Below the pieces are notes generated by a model. The model saw only the letters and a list, made by a program, of their open reading frames with translations, searched no databases and was not told the origin of the DNA. From positions 14,612,244-14,676,243 of the forward strand of contig CM017564.1 in assembly GCA_007844125.1 (NCBI GenBank): a stretch of DNA of 64,000 bases, read 5' to 3'. This document shows, in pieces, positions 34,200 to 45,528 of the stretch; position 1 is the first letter of the stretch, and every line of letters starts with the position of its first letter. This stretch comes from Sinonovacula constricta (taxonomy: Eukaryota; Mollusca; Bivalvia; Cardiida; Solecurtidae). A program made the position numbers and the translations under genes.

Positions 34200-35765
34200 G
34201 AGGGACGATTCAGGGCCGTTATTGATGCATACGTCAAAATATAGGCGGGAAGCGTGAGTTTTCCACTGAAGGAATTACACGATCGACAAAAATATATGCG
34301 AGCTCAGTTTGGATAAGCAATTAGTTTATACTGTATATATTATAAGTGCAGAAGGGGTAAAAGGGGAGGAATTGAGAAAGCTAGGGAGAGGAGTGTAGAT
34401 TTGGACGCGTTATAGAGCGGTAATCACGCCTCGCTGTTGTTAGATTGTAAAATGTTACATTCACTTGTAAAATCGTAATCATGGGATGATTTTGCGTTCT
34501 GCTATGGAGCCCCGTTACGCCACAAAAGGCACAGGACAAAGTTTTTTACATGCAAGTCAATAGTTAGTTTGGGTCAAAGTATGTCTGACAGATCTAGTTC
34601 AAGTTTTGAAACTTTCCGAGTTAAATACATTTTCTGATAGTTTTACATGAACTATATCAATACTGTGTCATGTCTAAATGAGTCATATTTCTAATGAAGT
34701 CAATACTAACATAAGGTGTCAACATTATTTTTTTATGGGATCACACTGCAGTAAGAATCAAAACCATTTCGTTGTGTCCATTGTATGACGTCTTTATCTA
34801 CAGTCAGCATTTCTAAATTCGCACTGGTACAAATGAAACCATTTTTTCACATATGTTGCTCTGTAAAAAATATTTGCATCGGTGTTGGTATAACTTTTGA
34901 AGAAATTTCTTGATGAAGGAAACAACAAATATGTTTACAAAAGATAGGAGGCTTGTGTGAGGCTTTAACATATATTTACAGAGTAATTTCAAAGAAAGGA
35001 AATAAGGGTCAGTTTGTAAGAACCAAGAAACAATTATACACATTCTGACACTACCAATATTGTACACTGTTTAAATCAGAGCAATATTTCTTATAATAAT
35101 ACTATACTTATTATAAATACAGATTTTTTATCACCTACATAATAAGTATTATCAAAAATACCTAATGTACATGTTTTAATGGTCTTACAATATAATCCAC
35201 TGTACAATGACGCCATTCCCTTCCATAAATGATCCTACAATAATTACCAAAGATATTTAAATTTTAACTACCATCTGAACTATGCATTATTGAAATCAAC
35301 GCCCATTAATGATTTGCCGCCACTATTCCCAGGGGAAGTCGCCTTATACCGAAACGATAAATGAACAGTCACTCCCAGGTATTTGTCGTATTCTACTGTT
35401 TCAAGAAGACAAACCCTGATCCGAAATATAAATTATGTCCGCCATGTTTTTTTCTCAAATGGACGCAATCAGATTGTTTGTATTCTTAAGTATGCGTCAT
35501 CGCTTGCACCAATTATTCACGATGTCTAACTTTGATTGTCAGTTGGGAGCTGTGTCATTTTGCATAATAATATCGTCCGCCTACAGTAGCATTGACACCT
35601 TTCTACCTCAGTTCGAGGGAGTTAACCGCACACATACAGTCGTTTATGAATATAGAGAACTACGTTGGTGAAAGACATTCCTTTTGGTTGCAACCTGAAG
35701 AGCCCTTGATTCAGTTATGTGCCATGCCATGGCATTTATTCGGTCTCCACTGCCTCCACAAATTT
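34200..35765. other. AT-rich sequence, no gene seen
   Basis: Only short unsupported frames. No shared repeat was recognised. Confidence 0.5.
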
Positions 35766-35768
35766 CAT

Positions 35769-35998
35769 GAAGTGCGAGGTTAGAGCTCTGTAAAACCGGT
35801 TTAAGCACCCCAGTCGGTTCATATTGCCGACTGACCGTTCCAAGGCGGTAACTGTCGGGTTTGCTCTTTTCCTTAAATGACTCATCGCAAATTTGTTCTT
35901 ACTTTTCGCTTGGCTTGCATGTGAAATACCTTTGTTCTGTGCCTTTTCGGAGTTTGGTATATGTTGCAATACTCATAGGACTTTGTCATATATTCTTA
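35769..35998 (+). repeat. composite dispersed repeat, core + tail 2
   Basis: By eye it differs from 30,085-30,314 at about two positions in 230 bp (GGTTCATA for GGTCCATA, and CATCGCAAA for CATCACAAA). No TGACGTCA head precedes it. Confidence 0.9.
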
Positions 35999-36009
35999 TT
36001 CATAAACAA

Positions 36010-39000
36010 ATATATAAGAGCGTGTTTCTATCTACACAATCATAAACCTTCTATATGTCTATGAAAGAAATAAATGTGTACCACACTCTCTGAGGTGAAG
36101 ACGTAATCTTCACAAAGTGGTCTTTATGAAGTCCGTTCAGCTCAGAAGCTTGCATGTAAAAAAACGTACAGTTTAAATATGCAAAACAACAAACTTATTC
36201 CTCGGTTATACATAGGCATTCGTTGGTCAAATCTAGGTTTCTTCAGTATCGGAAAAAATAAATGATTTTCCCACATCGTCGGTATAAGGCCACAATTTAA
36301 CCAGTTAAAATATCAACGACACAATAATATTTCTGGACTACGTAAAAAATATGTTTATTCAAAAAACGGATATATTATAAGTATTCATGCCTAAGGACTC
36401 GATTGATCTCTTGTATGTCTTCATTGAACGTACCATTGCTATCGTAAAAATATATTCATTCAAAGAAGCTGTATTAAAATTATATTAAAATGTTCGTAAT
36501 CGCGAAATTTGTTTCGAACCGATTGAATAGATTAGCAAAGTCGTGTCTCCAGCAATCTTTCTATAGCTCGATCTGTCTTTATTTCAATACACTTTATTGG
36601 CTGTCTGCATTTTTACTGTTTCAAAAGACATTTGAAATGCGGTAAGGCCTGAATTTTCTTTGTGAACTAGTTCTTATCTGTCTGCTACTTGCATCATTTT
36701 ACCTCAAATTACAGTTTACTTAAAGTGTTATTGTAAAAGGAGAGAAGTCCGGAATCCTCGATCTTTCTGCGAGAATGCTGTGCAAATTGTGATAGCAATT
36801 AATTAGTATCGCGGAAGTCTGAGCTACACTGGAGTACAATATCATATGAAAAGCATAAAATATCATCAAGAACTCCACCTAGTGAGGAAACATTTGTACA
36901 GCTGTCGTTTACAGTATAAATCTACACAGCACTTTGGTTCATTATAAAGGCATACAGGCTCCTGATCGTGTGCATTTAGGCATGTGTCTACGAAAGCGTT
37001 CTGTATGTGGTCATTTTCCTTTCATTTAGTATGTTTTCCAGATGCCGTGATTGCGCATTGAAATCGTCGACAATGAATAATGCATCAGGATCTTGGTGAA
37101 ACTAAACAAGTGAGAGCAAAAAAGAGCGCAAAAATCTGTGCATTAAGCACTCGTGTTCAGGTTTATGGATTGAGATATTGCGACATCGCAGCAAGGACTT
37201 TGAAGCCTTCTGATCACTTGCGCGCGTTTCTGTGAAATTTGGTTCGGTTAAAACCTAACCAACAATAACAGTCGACAAATATCTCATCGGTTGTACCTTG
37301 GATATATGTCCCTATATTTAAAGAGATGAAACAAATATAAACTTCCATTTCGGTCTTGTTCATCGCCCTCGATAAACTTCCCTTTCGGTCTTGTTCATCG
37401 CCCTCTGTAAGCTTCCTTTCCGGTCTTGTTTATCAATAAACTTGCTCAATAAACTTCCATTGCCGGTATACACACGGAAGTTAGTTCCAGCAATAGGAGC
37501 TATTTTGGGTGTATTTATTCTTGTTGATCAAACCTACTGGTCGTGGAAGAGGATCCGAGCATATGAAACTACGAATGTATTACTATTCAAAGACTAGTTT
37601 TTTCCTATACCAATATTACACAGAACATTTTTATTGCTAACTTTATTTTGAAAAGACAGAGGTAACGAATAGTTTAGTCGTGCAATGCGACAATTTCATA
37701 AACTACTAGGTACTGACCTTTGACCCCTGTTTTGTACAATGTAAGACCAAATACCACAATGAAGATGAAAATTCCAAATACATTGGGCAACATAATTTAA
37801 AAAATCTCAGAACAAAAGCTTTTGGCTGTAAATTATAGACCTCTGTATTCCAGAATCGCGTATTTTTGCTAGTTTAAGATATTTGCTTAAGTATACTGAT
37901 AATATTTAAATAATAAATACATCTATAGTAATAGTAAGTAAGGGTATGTATTAAATTTCTAAAACAGTTGTATTCGTATTTGTTTAAAAGTTCCGTCATC
38001 GTTTTAAAATTAAACTATATATTTAGACTCGAGTTTACAATTTAGTTTACATTAAGGTTGATGTAAAAATGTGCATGTATTGAAGAGACATCCCCAATTT
38101 AAAACAATCAAATGTTTGTCTTATTGAGCAAGTGACACAGAATAATTAAAATAACGGGAATTTGTCGAAATATTTCAAACTATTTCTTGTTACTTATATT
38201 TAAACATCGTAATTTATTCTATTTCATGCAGAGATACATTGCACATATGTTTAAATTTTACTTTGTATGAATCTGTTACAGACTACAGGAAATTAATAAT
38301 TCGTATTGCGAATTTACTTTAAAGCTTTGATAAACTATTAATTAATTTAGGTAAAAGCTGGTTAATGTTTGCGTCGTAAGAAAACATGTGTTAATAAGAG
38401 TCATCAACCTTTCTTAATTACATAATGACGTTGATAAAAGTAACGGAATTTGTCTATGACATAAAAGGTATAGTTCTGAATATTCATATAGTTTCACAGT
38501 ATTAAGCAATGTGACAACTTATGGCAGTAAAACAAGAGGTAAGAAGCTACGGTCGATATGCAATTGGGTTGCTTGTCTTTGCTTTGGCTATATAATGAAA
38601 AAAGTGTCAAAACGTTTCTTATGGTTGTTAAAATTTGCATGTGAGTACTTAAGCAACGCCACTGTATGCTAATGTATTTCGCTTTTCTTGTTACTACTTT
38701 AATTTAAGCCTTTGATAAAAATTGTATTTAAAAAAAAAATATTCATTTGTTTTAACATAAAAATGTGTTTCAATTTATTTACATCAACTTCTATTTTAAT
38801 AATTAAAATAGTAGTTATTTTCACCTAAATTTAACAGTTTAACAAACATAAACTAAGTTCCTTAATTATGCCTACATTTTTATAGTGTTAATTATGCCAA
38901 CAGTATAAATGTTGTAAAGAATGCCAACACGTACAACTAAATTGTTTTGTTTTCATTGTTTTTATAATTATGACCATTTAAAGAATGCGCCAAACTGAAG

Positions 39001-39440
39001 ACGCCAGATATGCTTTTCACAAACCTCTACATTCACATCAATCAAGAGTATATGGACAAGTAGTCTGTGCTCACTTAACTAAATATTATTGTCTTTTTCG
39101 AAAAGATTGTTCAGAATATTGTAAAGACAATGTTCAAATGTGTATTTAACTTTGGGAGCATTTTTTTAATAATACATCTTAGGTGTTATAATTTCTATAT
39201 AATGTGTATATATTGTCTTGTTAGGTAAAACGTTATTTTATAAAATATTTATTATATATAGATACAAGATAATTAGCATGTATATGATTTGTATGTATCC
39301 TGCTGTGATGAGATTTTGATTTTTTTTTTCAGAAAAATAAAAGAAACTTAACAAGAAAATACAACAAAGTCATGTGAGAACTGCAAATTATATTTCGATC
39401 TAAAAAGGCACGGGACTAAGGCTGAATAAAAAAAAACATG
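36010..39440. other. AT-rich sequence, no gene seen
   Basis: A short three-copy repeat lies at 37,339-37,445 (next entry). No exon, RNA gene or known mobile element was recognised in the remaining sequence. Confidence 0.5.
37339..37445. repeat. short tandem repeat, about 3 diverged copies
   Basis: TTTCGGTCTTGTTCATCGCC occurs at about 37,348 and 37,383, with a diverged third copy (TTCCGGTCTTGTTTATC) at about 37,418. Confidence 0.8.
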
Positions 39441-39452
39441 ACCACACTTGAA

Positions 39453-39640
39453 TAAATAGTTCCATACCACAAGTAATAAATAGTTCAATATCAAATGTAA
39501 TAAATAGTTCCATATCAAATGTAATACATAGTTCAATATCACATATAATAAATAGTTCAATACCACATGTAATAAATAGTTCAATACCACGTGTAATAAA
39601 TAGTTCAATACCACATGTAATATATAGTTCAATATCATAA
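39453..39640. repeat. 24-bp tandem repeat
   Basis: About eight copies of AATAAATAGTTCAATACCAC ATGT and variants. 24 is divisible by three, so a minus frame stays open through it (LFITCGIE-type octapeptides). Confidence 0.92.
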
Positions 39641-39679
39641 AAAAACTTTATTCTCAAAGCTGTACTTTTAAAAAAGTTA

Positions 39680-40085
39680 TATCTGTGTGCCGATGTGTTG
39701 TACCTTGTACTGTCGCATACAAGTATGGTATTGTGCCGATGTGTTCCCAACGTTGTACTATTGAATAAAGGAATGTCTGTGTGCCGATGTGTTCTCAATG
39801 TTGTACTTCTGAATAAAGGTATGTATGTTTGTCGATGAGTTCTCAACGCTGTAGTTCTGAATAAAAGTACGTTTGCGTGCCGATGTGTTCTCAGTGCTGT
39901 ACTTCTGAATAAATGTATGTCTGTGTACCGATATGTTCTCAGCGCTGAACTACAGAATAATTGTATGTCTGTGTGTCGATTTGTTCTCAACGTTGTATAT
40001 CTGAATCAAGTTATGTGTGTGCCGATGTGTTCTCAACGCTGTACTAATGAATTAAGGTATGACTGGGTGCCCACGTGGTATCAAC
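39680..40085. repeat. 48-bp tandem repeat
   Basis: About eight copies with GTGCCGATGTGTTCTCAACG and CTGAATAAAGGTATGTCT. The period is shown by GTGCCGAT at 39,733 and 39,781. The minus frame gives a 16-residue repeat (LRTHRHTDIPLFRSTA type). Together with the 24-bp array it makes a 196-codon frame, which I consider probably non-coding. Confidence 0.92.
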
Positions 40086-40378
40086 GCGTGTGTGTGTATC
40101 TTTAATTGAAATGTGAATTATACCTTATGAAAACTACAGACATTGGAGTGTATTTTGCATTCAGATATTCTTGCCATATCAGAACTGTCAATTTTCAATA
40201 GACATAATAGATATATATTGAAATAAATATAAAATTATAATAGCTATGATATATAAATGGTCAGACATTCAAGGAAATGCAAGTGATAACACATGAACTG
40301 TCTGTATTGCCAAATGCTGTTAAAGATCTTCGATAAGAAACTTGGTACTGTAGATAAATTTCTTTGCTGAATGTTTAC

Positions 40379-40557
40379 TTAAAGTTGAATCGGTCTCTTT
40401 GTTATGATTCTGGGCTCTTTCTCACACACACAACTCCTGCTACTGGCGCAATTGTACATGTAGACGTTGAATTGGTACCCAATCCCGCAGTCGCTTAGGT
40501 CGTTGAGGGGGTAGACATGTGGTATGAGTTCCGGACCTAACGGCACACCGTCCCGGT
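40379..40557 (-). CDS. lectin C exon 3: CTLD end
   Basis: Acceptor TATATACAG, then DRDGVPLGPEL, SDCGIGYQFNVYMYNC and SCVCEKEPRIITKRPIQL, ending TAA at 40,379-40,381. The cysteine spacing matches copy B. No canonical AATAAA was noticed close downstream. Confidence 0.84.
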
Positions 40558-40987
40558 CTGTATATAGAACTCATCTTTGTAATATATACGCAATGCAAAC
40601 ACAATATTACATCCTTCGAAACTTCTATTGAGCTTCTTCAGAATGTAAATTTAACGTTTAAACTTGATGTTCTGTGTTTCTGTCAACAATTTTCTTTAAA
40701 ATAGGAAATATCACGTATTGGGCATTTTTGTGTTTAGCTAAAAGCTACACAAATCTTGTTTTCATTGTATCGATCTAAATAAGTGTTTCGTTATTTCACA
40801 GGCAAAGTCATTTACTAAATACTCTAATACAGCTATTGTAAAGCAACTTGTATTGTCTAATCTTGGAACACCTGTTAGGCAAATATTTATGTTTCAGCGT
40901 CAGTAGAAAGGTTATACGTGTACCACGATTATCCTAAAATATTAAACTAATGTATATGTGTAAACAAGTGTCGCTGTATACCAGTAC

Positions 40988-41242
40988 CTGTGTAGACGCC
41001 TTCCGCTATCAGGTCATTGACGGTAATCCATGGATAATAGCCGTATGCCATTGTTGCGGTTGTCCAGCCGGTATGGGTGACGTTATAAATAGTATTGAGG
41101 GTACTGGGGGTGTACAGCTTTGCCAACTAGGACTGCTCGCTAATGCAGTAGTCGTCACAGCCCTGCCAGGTCAGGAGTTGGTCCACGTAGAGGTAGCATT
41201 TTTCAGCAATGTACTGCCAACCCCCGTCGCACCCATAGAATC
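40988..41242 (-). pseudogene. lectin C exon 2: CTLD first part with TAG
   Basis: Length 255 bp, acceptor ATAACAG, donor ACAG|GTACTG. The frame reads YGCDGGWQYIAEKCYLY, LLTWQGCDDYCISEQS, then TAG at 41,127-41,129, then LAKLYTPSTLN to WITVNDLIAEGVYT. Apart from the TAG the exon is as well preserved as in copy B. Confidence 0.84.
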
Positions 41243-41279
41243 CTGTTATATTGCAATAAGAAAAAAAAATGTCCTTTTA

Positions 41280-41425
41280 AAATTCCTCATATTTTAACAT
41301 TTTAACTACTGCAATGACATATACAATAAATGTAAAAGTGACAAAAACCACAGAGGTTACACATTACACACAAAAAAGGAAAGATCAACCAGTTACCGCC
41401 TTGCAGCGGTCAGTCGGCGAAATTA
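41280..41425 (-). repeat. composite dispersed repeat, diverged core + tail 1
   Basis: The reverse complement has TTCGCCGACTGACCGCTGCA AGGCGGTAACTGG and TTTTTGTGTGTAATGTGTAA. It lies in intron 1 of lectin C. Confidence 0.7.
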
Positions 41426-42343
41426 CCGAGCGCTCCAGCTTCCAGGTGGAGCGCTCCAGCCTCAAACTTTTGAAGTTCTTTTTTTTCGCAAATCAACAGT
41501 CTAAATATTATATCTCATAAAGCTATGACTCTACCATAACATTAAAACGTGATAGGGAAAATGACAGGTAAACTTTCTCGGTTTAGCTGTTTAATCGCTA
41601 AATACATGTATATACATTTTGAAATTCTCACGCTTTAATTCTTGGATGAGTTTTTGCTGGCAGCAAGACATTCATTTTTGTATAGTTTTATACATTTATC
41701 TTGATAAACGCTAGATAATCCCCAAGCTAGTCAAATGTAAATGCGACAGCAAATCTGTCGATCGAATGCGGGACGCGTTCTGATTTGCATTTCATACTGT
41801 CAATGTTGCATAATTTTCATCACTCAAAGATAATGTCAGCCATAACGGGAGACAAACATCTAGATTGTCTCTTTTTATATCTAATGTGGATATGTTAAAC
41901 GACCTCATGTTGCCAAGTTGAGAATGACTTACTTAAATGGATGTGTTTTAAAAACGTACAGCGTTTAAATGTTTTTTTACGGATCTTGCATGGCGCCATT
42001 GCAGCATAAGACTGAAGTGGACTCTTTACTTGCTCAACGGGGCTCACTCGACTACCAATGTAGGTTCGAATGCTACAGGTACGATGTCCATAACGGTCAA
42101 AGCAGTGTGAAATCTTGCATATATTCATGTAACCAAAGAGTAGTTTAAGAGGCAGCTACATGCCCATGCAGTTTACCTAATGTGACCTTACACCTGTTTC
42201 ATTTCTTGCCGGGTGAACTCTTTTCGTATGTGAAAAAAATACGCAGCACGTTTATGAGGTACATCCGAAGTCATTGTATTTAAAAATTAGAAACACGACA
42301 AAGGAGATTTTAAGCCGTGCTAACAGTTTATAATAATGCTTAC

Positions 42344-42632
42344 TCGATTCGGCGTATTGCACTCCGCAGTCCGCCGGAAACTGGCTCATATTTTCCTGCA
42401 TCTCGGCATTCAGAAAACATTGCCTCGTGGCTTTCTCGTACATCAGCGAGTAGCAGTTGTCGTGCTGCATGCACGCTTTGGCGCACTGCATGTCGTTGAT
42501 AGTCTCCCACTGGCTCTGCTGCTGCCCGTAGGTGAAGTGGCATGTATCTTTCATAAACTCAAAAAAACGATATTCCTCTAAGGTAAAGCCTAACCCAGTC
42601 AGGCCAAGGATAACGCCAAGTCTCAACATCAT
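42344..42632 (-). CDS. lectin C exon 1: signal + PAN-like domain
   Basis: It starts at the first of two adjacent methionines (MMLRLGVILGLTGLGF). It continues FFEFMKDTCHFTYG, INDMQCAKACMQHDNCYSLM, TRQCFLNAEM and PADCGVQYAES, ending at donor TCGA|GTAAGC. This is the intact reference for this exon in the window: six cysteines and a clean hydrophobic signal. Confidence 0.86.
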
Positions 42633-42839
42633 GATTCCGATAGGTGTTTGTTAGTCTGGATAGTATTTCCTCTGCGTAATTAAACAACAATATGTTGTAG
42701 CAAACCATAATTTGTTACTGATGTTTTATACTCACATATTATTATAAAATGTACATGCGTAATTGCATCAAAATAAAAGTACTGCTGCAAGATGTAACAT
42801 TCTTTTATTCCGATAGATCGATTTTTTTCCATTGCTTGC

Positions 42840-43760
42840 ATTTGAGAAATCCCTCACGTAATGAGAGGTCAGATCGCGATAAAAGCGGTTTAAGAACCCG
42901 TCTCCATCCTTTTTGTCGACTGACCGTTTCTAGGTGGTTAATGTAGGGTGTGCTCTTTCTGTTAAATAATTCATCACAGATTTGTACTTACAAGGGATGT
43001 TAACAGATATTCGAATAGCCGGATATCCGTTCGGATAATCGGATATCTGAATCGAATTTGGCATTCGGATATTCGTTTAAACAAATGTGAAGGTTAAAGT
43101 TTATTTATTGACCATTTTGCTAAGTTATCTTTTTGCGTTCAATGTATATTCCCGCAGAAGCATTCCTAACGGATTATTGATAGGTGATAACACTCAGTAT
43201 CGTATATAGGGCTCCACAGATTTAGAAATGTGATAAAAGCATGATGATGATGATGATACGTATAATAAGCTAATTAACAGCCAACGTTTGAAGCATCTAA
43301 GGATCCATTCTCTTTATTGAATATTAACTTTAAATTCGTTTGTTGGGCTTCACAGTTTTAGAAATATGTTATAATGGTATGTAAAATAACTTGCTAATTG
43401 ACAGTAATTGTTTGAAGCTCCTAATAATCCATTTTGATTATAGAATATTATCTTTGATTTCGTTTGCTCGGTTTTATTTAGAAGGTTTGTCGGCATAAAT
43501 CAGTTGCTCATGTTTAATTATTAAATCCGTTTTAATTCTATAAATGTGTTACCTGTTAACAATTAAATATTAATTAGCTAATATTAACCCAGCACATATT
43601 CGAAAGCAATAATACTATTAACAAAGTTTTTTATCCGGATATCCGTTCTCTAGTTCTTACCTTTACATTTGGCCAACCTGTGAGTATCTTTGTGTCTGTG
43701 CCTTTTTATGGTATTTTATATGTTGCAATACTAATAGGACTTTGCAATATATTCTTATTC
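42840..43760 (+). repeat. composite dispersed repeat (tail 2) split by an insertion
   Basis: The left part (42,840-42,991) has a diverged core (GCGGTTTAAGAACCC, GTCGACTGACCGTTTC) and tail start TTCATCACAGATTTG. The right part (43,653-43,760) resumes with GTTCTTACCTTTACATTTGG, TTTGTGTCTGTGCCTTTT and TATGTTGCAATACTAATAGG, as in 30,190-30,310. The 661 bp between is an inserted element. Confidence 0.85.
42992..43652. mobile_element. 661-bp hAT-like non-autonomous element
   Basis: Inserted in tail 2 of the composite repeat and flanked by an 8-bp duplication with one mismatch (GTACTTAC at 42,984-42,991, GTTCTTAC at 43,653-43,660). The left end is AAGGGATGTTAACAGATATT followed by copies of GGATATCCG. 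The right end, reverse-complemented, is TAGAGAACGGATATCCGGAT. An 8-bp target duplication and a TAGGGATG-like end fit the hAT superfamily. There is no transposase, so it would depend on one in trans. Confidence 0.82.
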
Positions 43761-43769
43761 TTTACTGTA

Positions 43770-45525
43770 TACAAGACGATCGCCAAGATATATCCTGTTA
43801 TGTCAAATAAAAATTGTAATGTATGTTTACCTATTTGAAGTCTTACATACATAAGATACTATAAGTTGCAATTTGAGATTTTTTTGCAGAAATACACGTG
43901 CGATTAACAAATTGTGGCTCCAGTGGGTAACAATCTAATTGTGTCATGTGACTAAGATAGAAAAGGCAAAATGTAACAGTGCTTGTCGATATTTCTAAAC
44001 AAAATAAACGAACTTAACAGGAAATCCAATTGCATTGTCGTCCAGTGTTTGTGAATATTTCTCAACACAATGGACGACCCACAACAAGTCACACAATTCA
44101 TTGTTGGAAAGTATATAAGTTGTTTTTTTAATCACAGGACATGCTCTTCACTGAGTATACCTTGAACGTAATGTCCGTTAATATGCCGTCTTTCTTTTAA
44201 GTATCACAATTGAACAAAAAATCGTAAAATTAAAATTATACAAATATAAAATAATTCTCTACGTAATACAATAAAATAAAAATATCAACATGCCGACTTA
44301 TTCTGACATGAGAGTGTTTCAAGTTTCCATTCGAACCTCCGGACAGAAGCTATTCTTTAATATAATTGTTACATTGGGATTTCTTTTTCCAAACACTTCA
44401 AACATTTTCTTTTTACACAGGTTTCAAAATCGTTATCTTTACCCCATTATCAAAGCAGTATATTCCGATTGTGAATAAGACTAAACGCTGTGAAATTTAC
44501 TATTTATGTAAATAAAATGTGTTTCGGGTCTAAAGTTAAGCTGAACTTAACGCAACAAACAATGGTACTCACTATCTTCTGTATGCTGTCTTTAATGAGC
44601 ATAATAACCAACAAAAGGAATGACATTCCAGCAAATTTAGGAGACATATTTTTTCTATATTCTTAAAGATACGTTTGCCAACAAGCAGGACAAAATGCCC
44701 GCACATTTACTGGACATAGTTTTCTATATTCTTAAAGATAAATGAGCCGCTAAGCAGGAATACAATCCAGCACATTTAATGGACATTTATTTGTATATTC
44801 TTAAATATACGTATGTTCTTGTAAACAGGTAAAACTGTATATGTAATTAAATTACAACATGTAACGTGAAATTTAACTCTATGATACAGAGATATTAATC
44901 ACTTTAACACATTTTTAAGGCCTTATCTGATTGGCATTACATACATTTTACGATTGTTATCTTGTTTTAACATTTCTATTAATACAGTTAAGAGGAATAA
45001 GTCAAAACGGAAAACATAAACAGGGACGATGTAACAACTAAATCATTTAAAGTTAAAATTTTAAGAACCTCATAAAATGATAATAATTTTATTAAAACAA
45101 ATCAGTTAAATACTCTGCTATAAAATTACCTTGTGTTCCTTCCAAACTTCTTTGAAACTATGTGCGCAATAGGCACTGACTTAAACGATCTGAAAAAAAA
45201 GAACAGCAGGGACACAATCTAACACTGTCTTTATTTACTTGGACACGAGGACAAAAGAACCATATCAAAGCTCAGACAGAATCTAAATAGATATTCGTAT
45301 ACGTCAATCATTTTACTCAGCGCAGTCTAAGTTGAGCATATAATAAACGATTAATATTGCATGAATTTATTACTTTTGTTCTGAACGTTTGCTTTACCAT
45401 CCGTATAAAGTTTAACGACAAATCAGGTCTAGAAGAGGTATGAATCAATAGTTATACAGTAACGGACCGCTCAGTCTACAGTCTCTATCAGTAATCATTA
45501 TTTCGTTGCAAGGAACATTATAACT
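43770..45525. other. AT-rich sequence before the satellite, no gene seen
   Basis: Only short frames. It contains the 69-bp triplicate listed next. Confidence 0.5.
44617..44815. repeat. 69-bp tandem repeat, 3 copies
   Basis: TCTTAAAGATA-type blocks at 44,661, 44,730 and 44,799 give a 69-bp period. Units share CAGCACATTTA.TGGACAT and CTATATTCTTAAAGATA. Confidence 0.85.
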
Positions 45526-45528
45526 ACT

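Larger units (their letters stand above)
40379..42632 (-). pseudogene. PAN-CTLD lectin-like gene, copy C (in-frame stop in exon 2)
   Basis: Third paralogue, with exon 1 at 42,632-42,344, exon 2 at 41,242-40,988 and exon 3 at 40,557-40,379. All junctions are GT-AG and phase 1. Joined, it would be about 240 residues: a signal peptide, a PAN/Apple-like domain with six cysteines, and a CTLD with DGGWQYIAEKCYLY, WITVNDLIAEGVY, DRDGVPLG, DCGIG and SCVCEKEPR. One codon in exon 2 is TAG (41,127-41,129), where copies A and B have TAC (Tyr in SYLAKLY, GYLAKFY). This would truncate the protein inside the CTLD. It is a single-base difference, so a recent null allele, polymorphism or sequencing error are all possible. 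Intron 1 carries a fragment of the composite repeat. No protein function beyond secreted lectin-like can be assigned. Confidence 0.82.

Noticed and set aside
40950..41297. 115-codon plus-strand frame over lectin C exon 2
   Set aside because: Antisense shadow. The minus strand has the conserved exon with matching splice sites in three paralogues.
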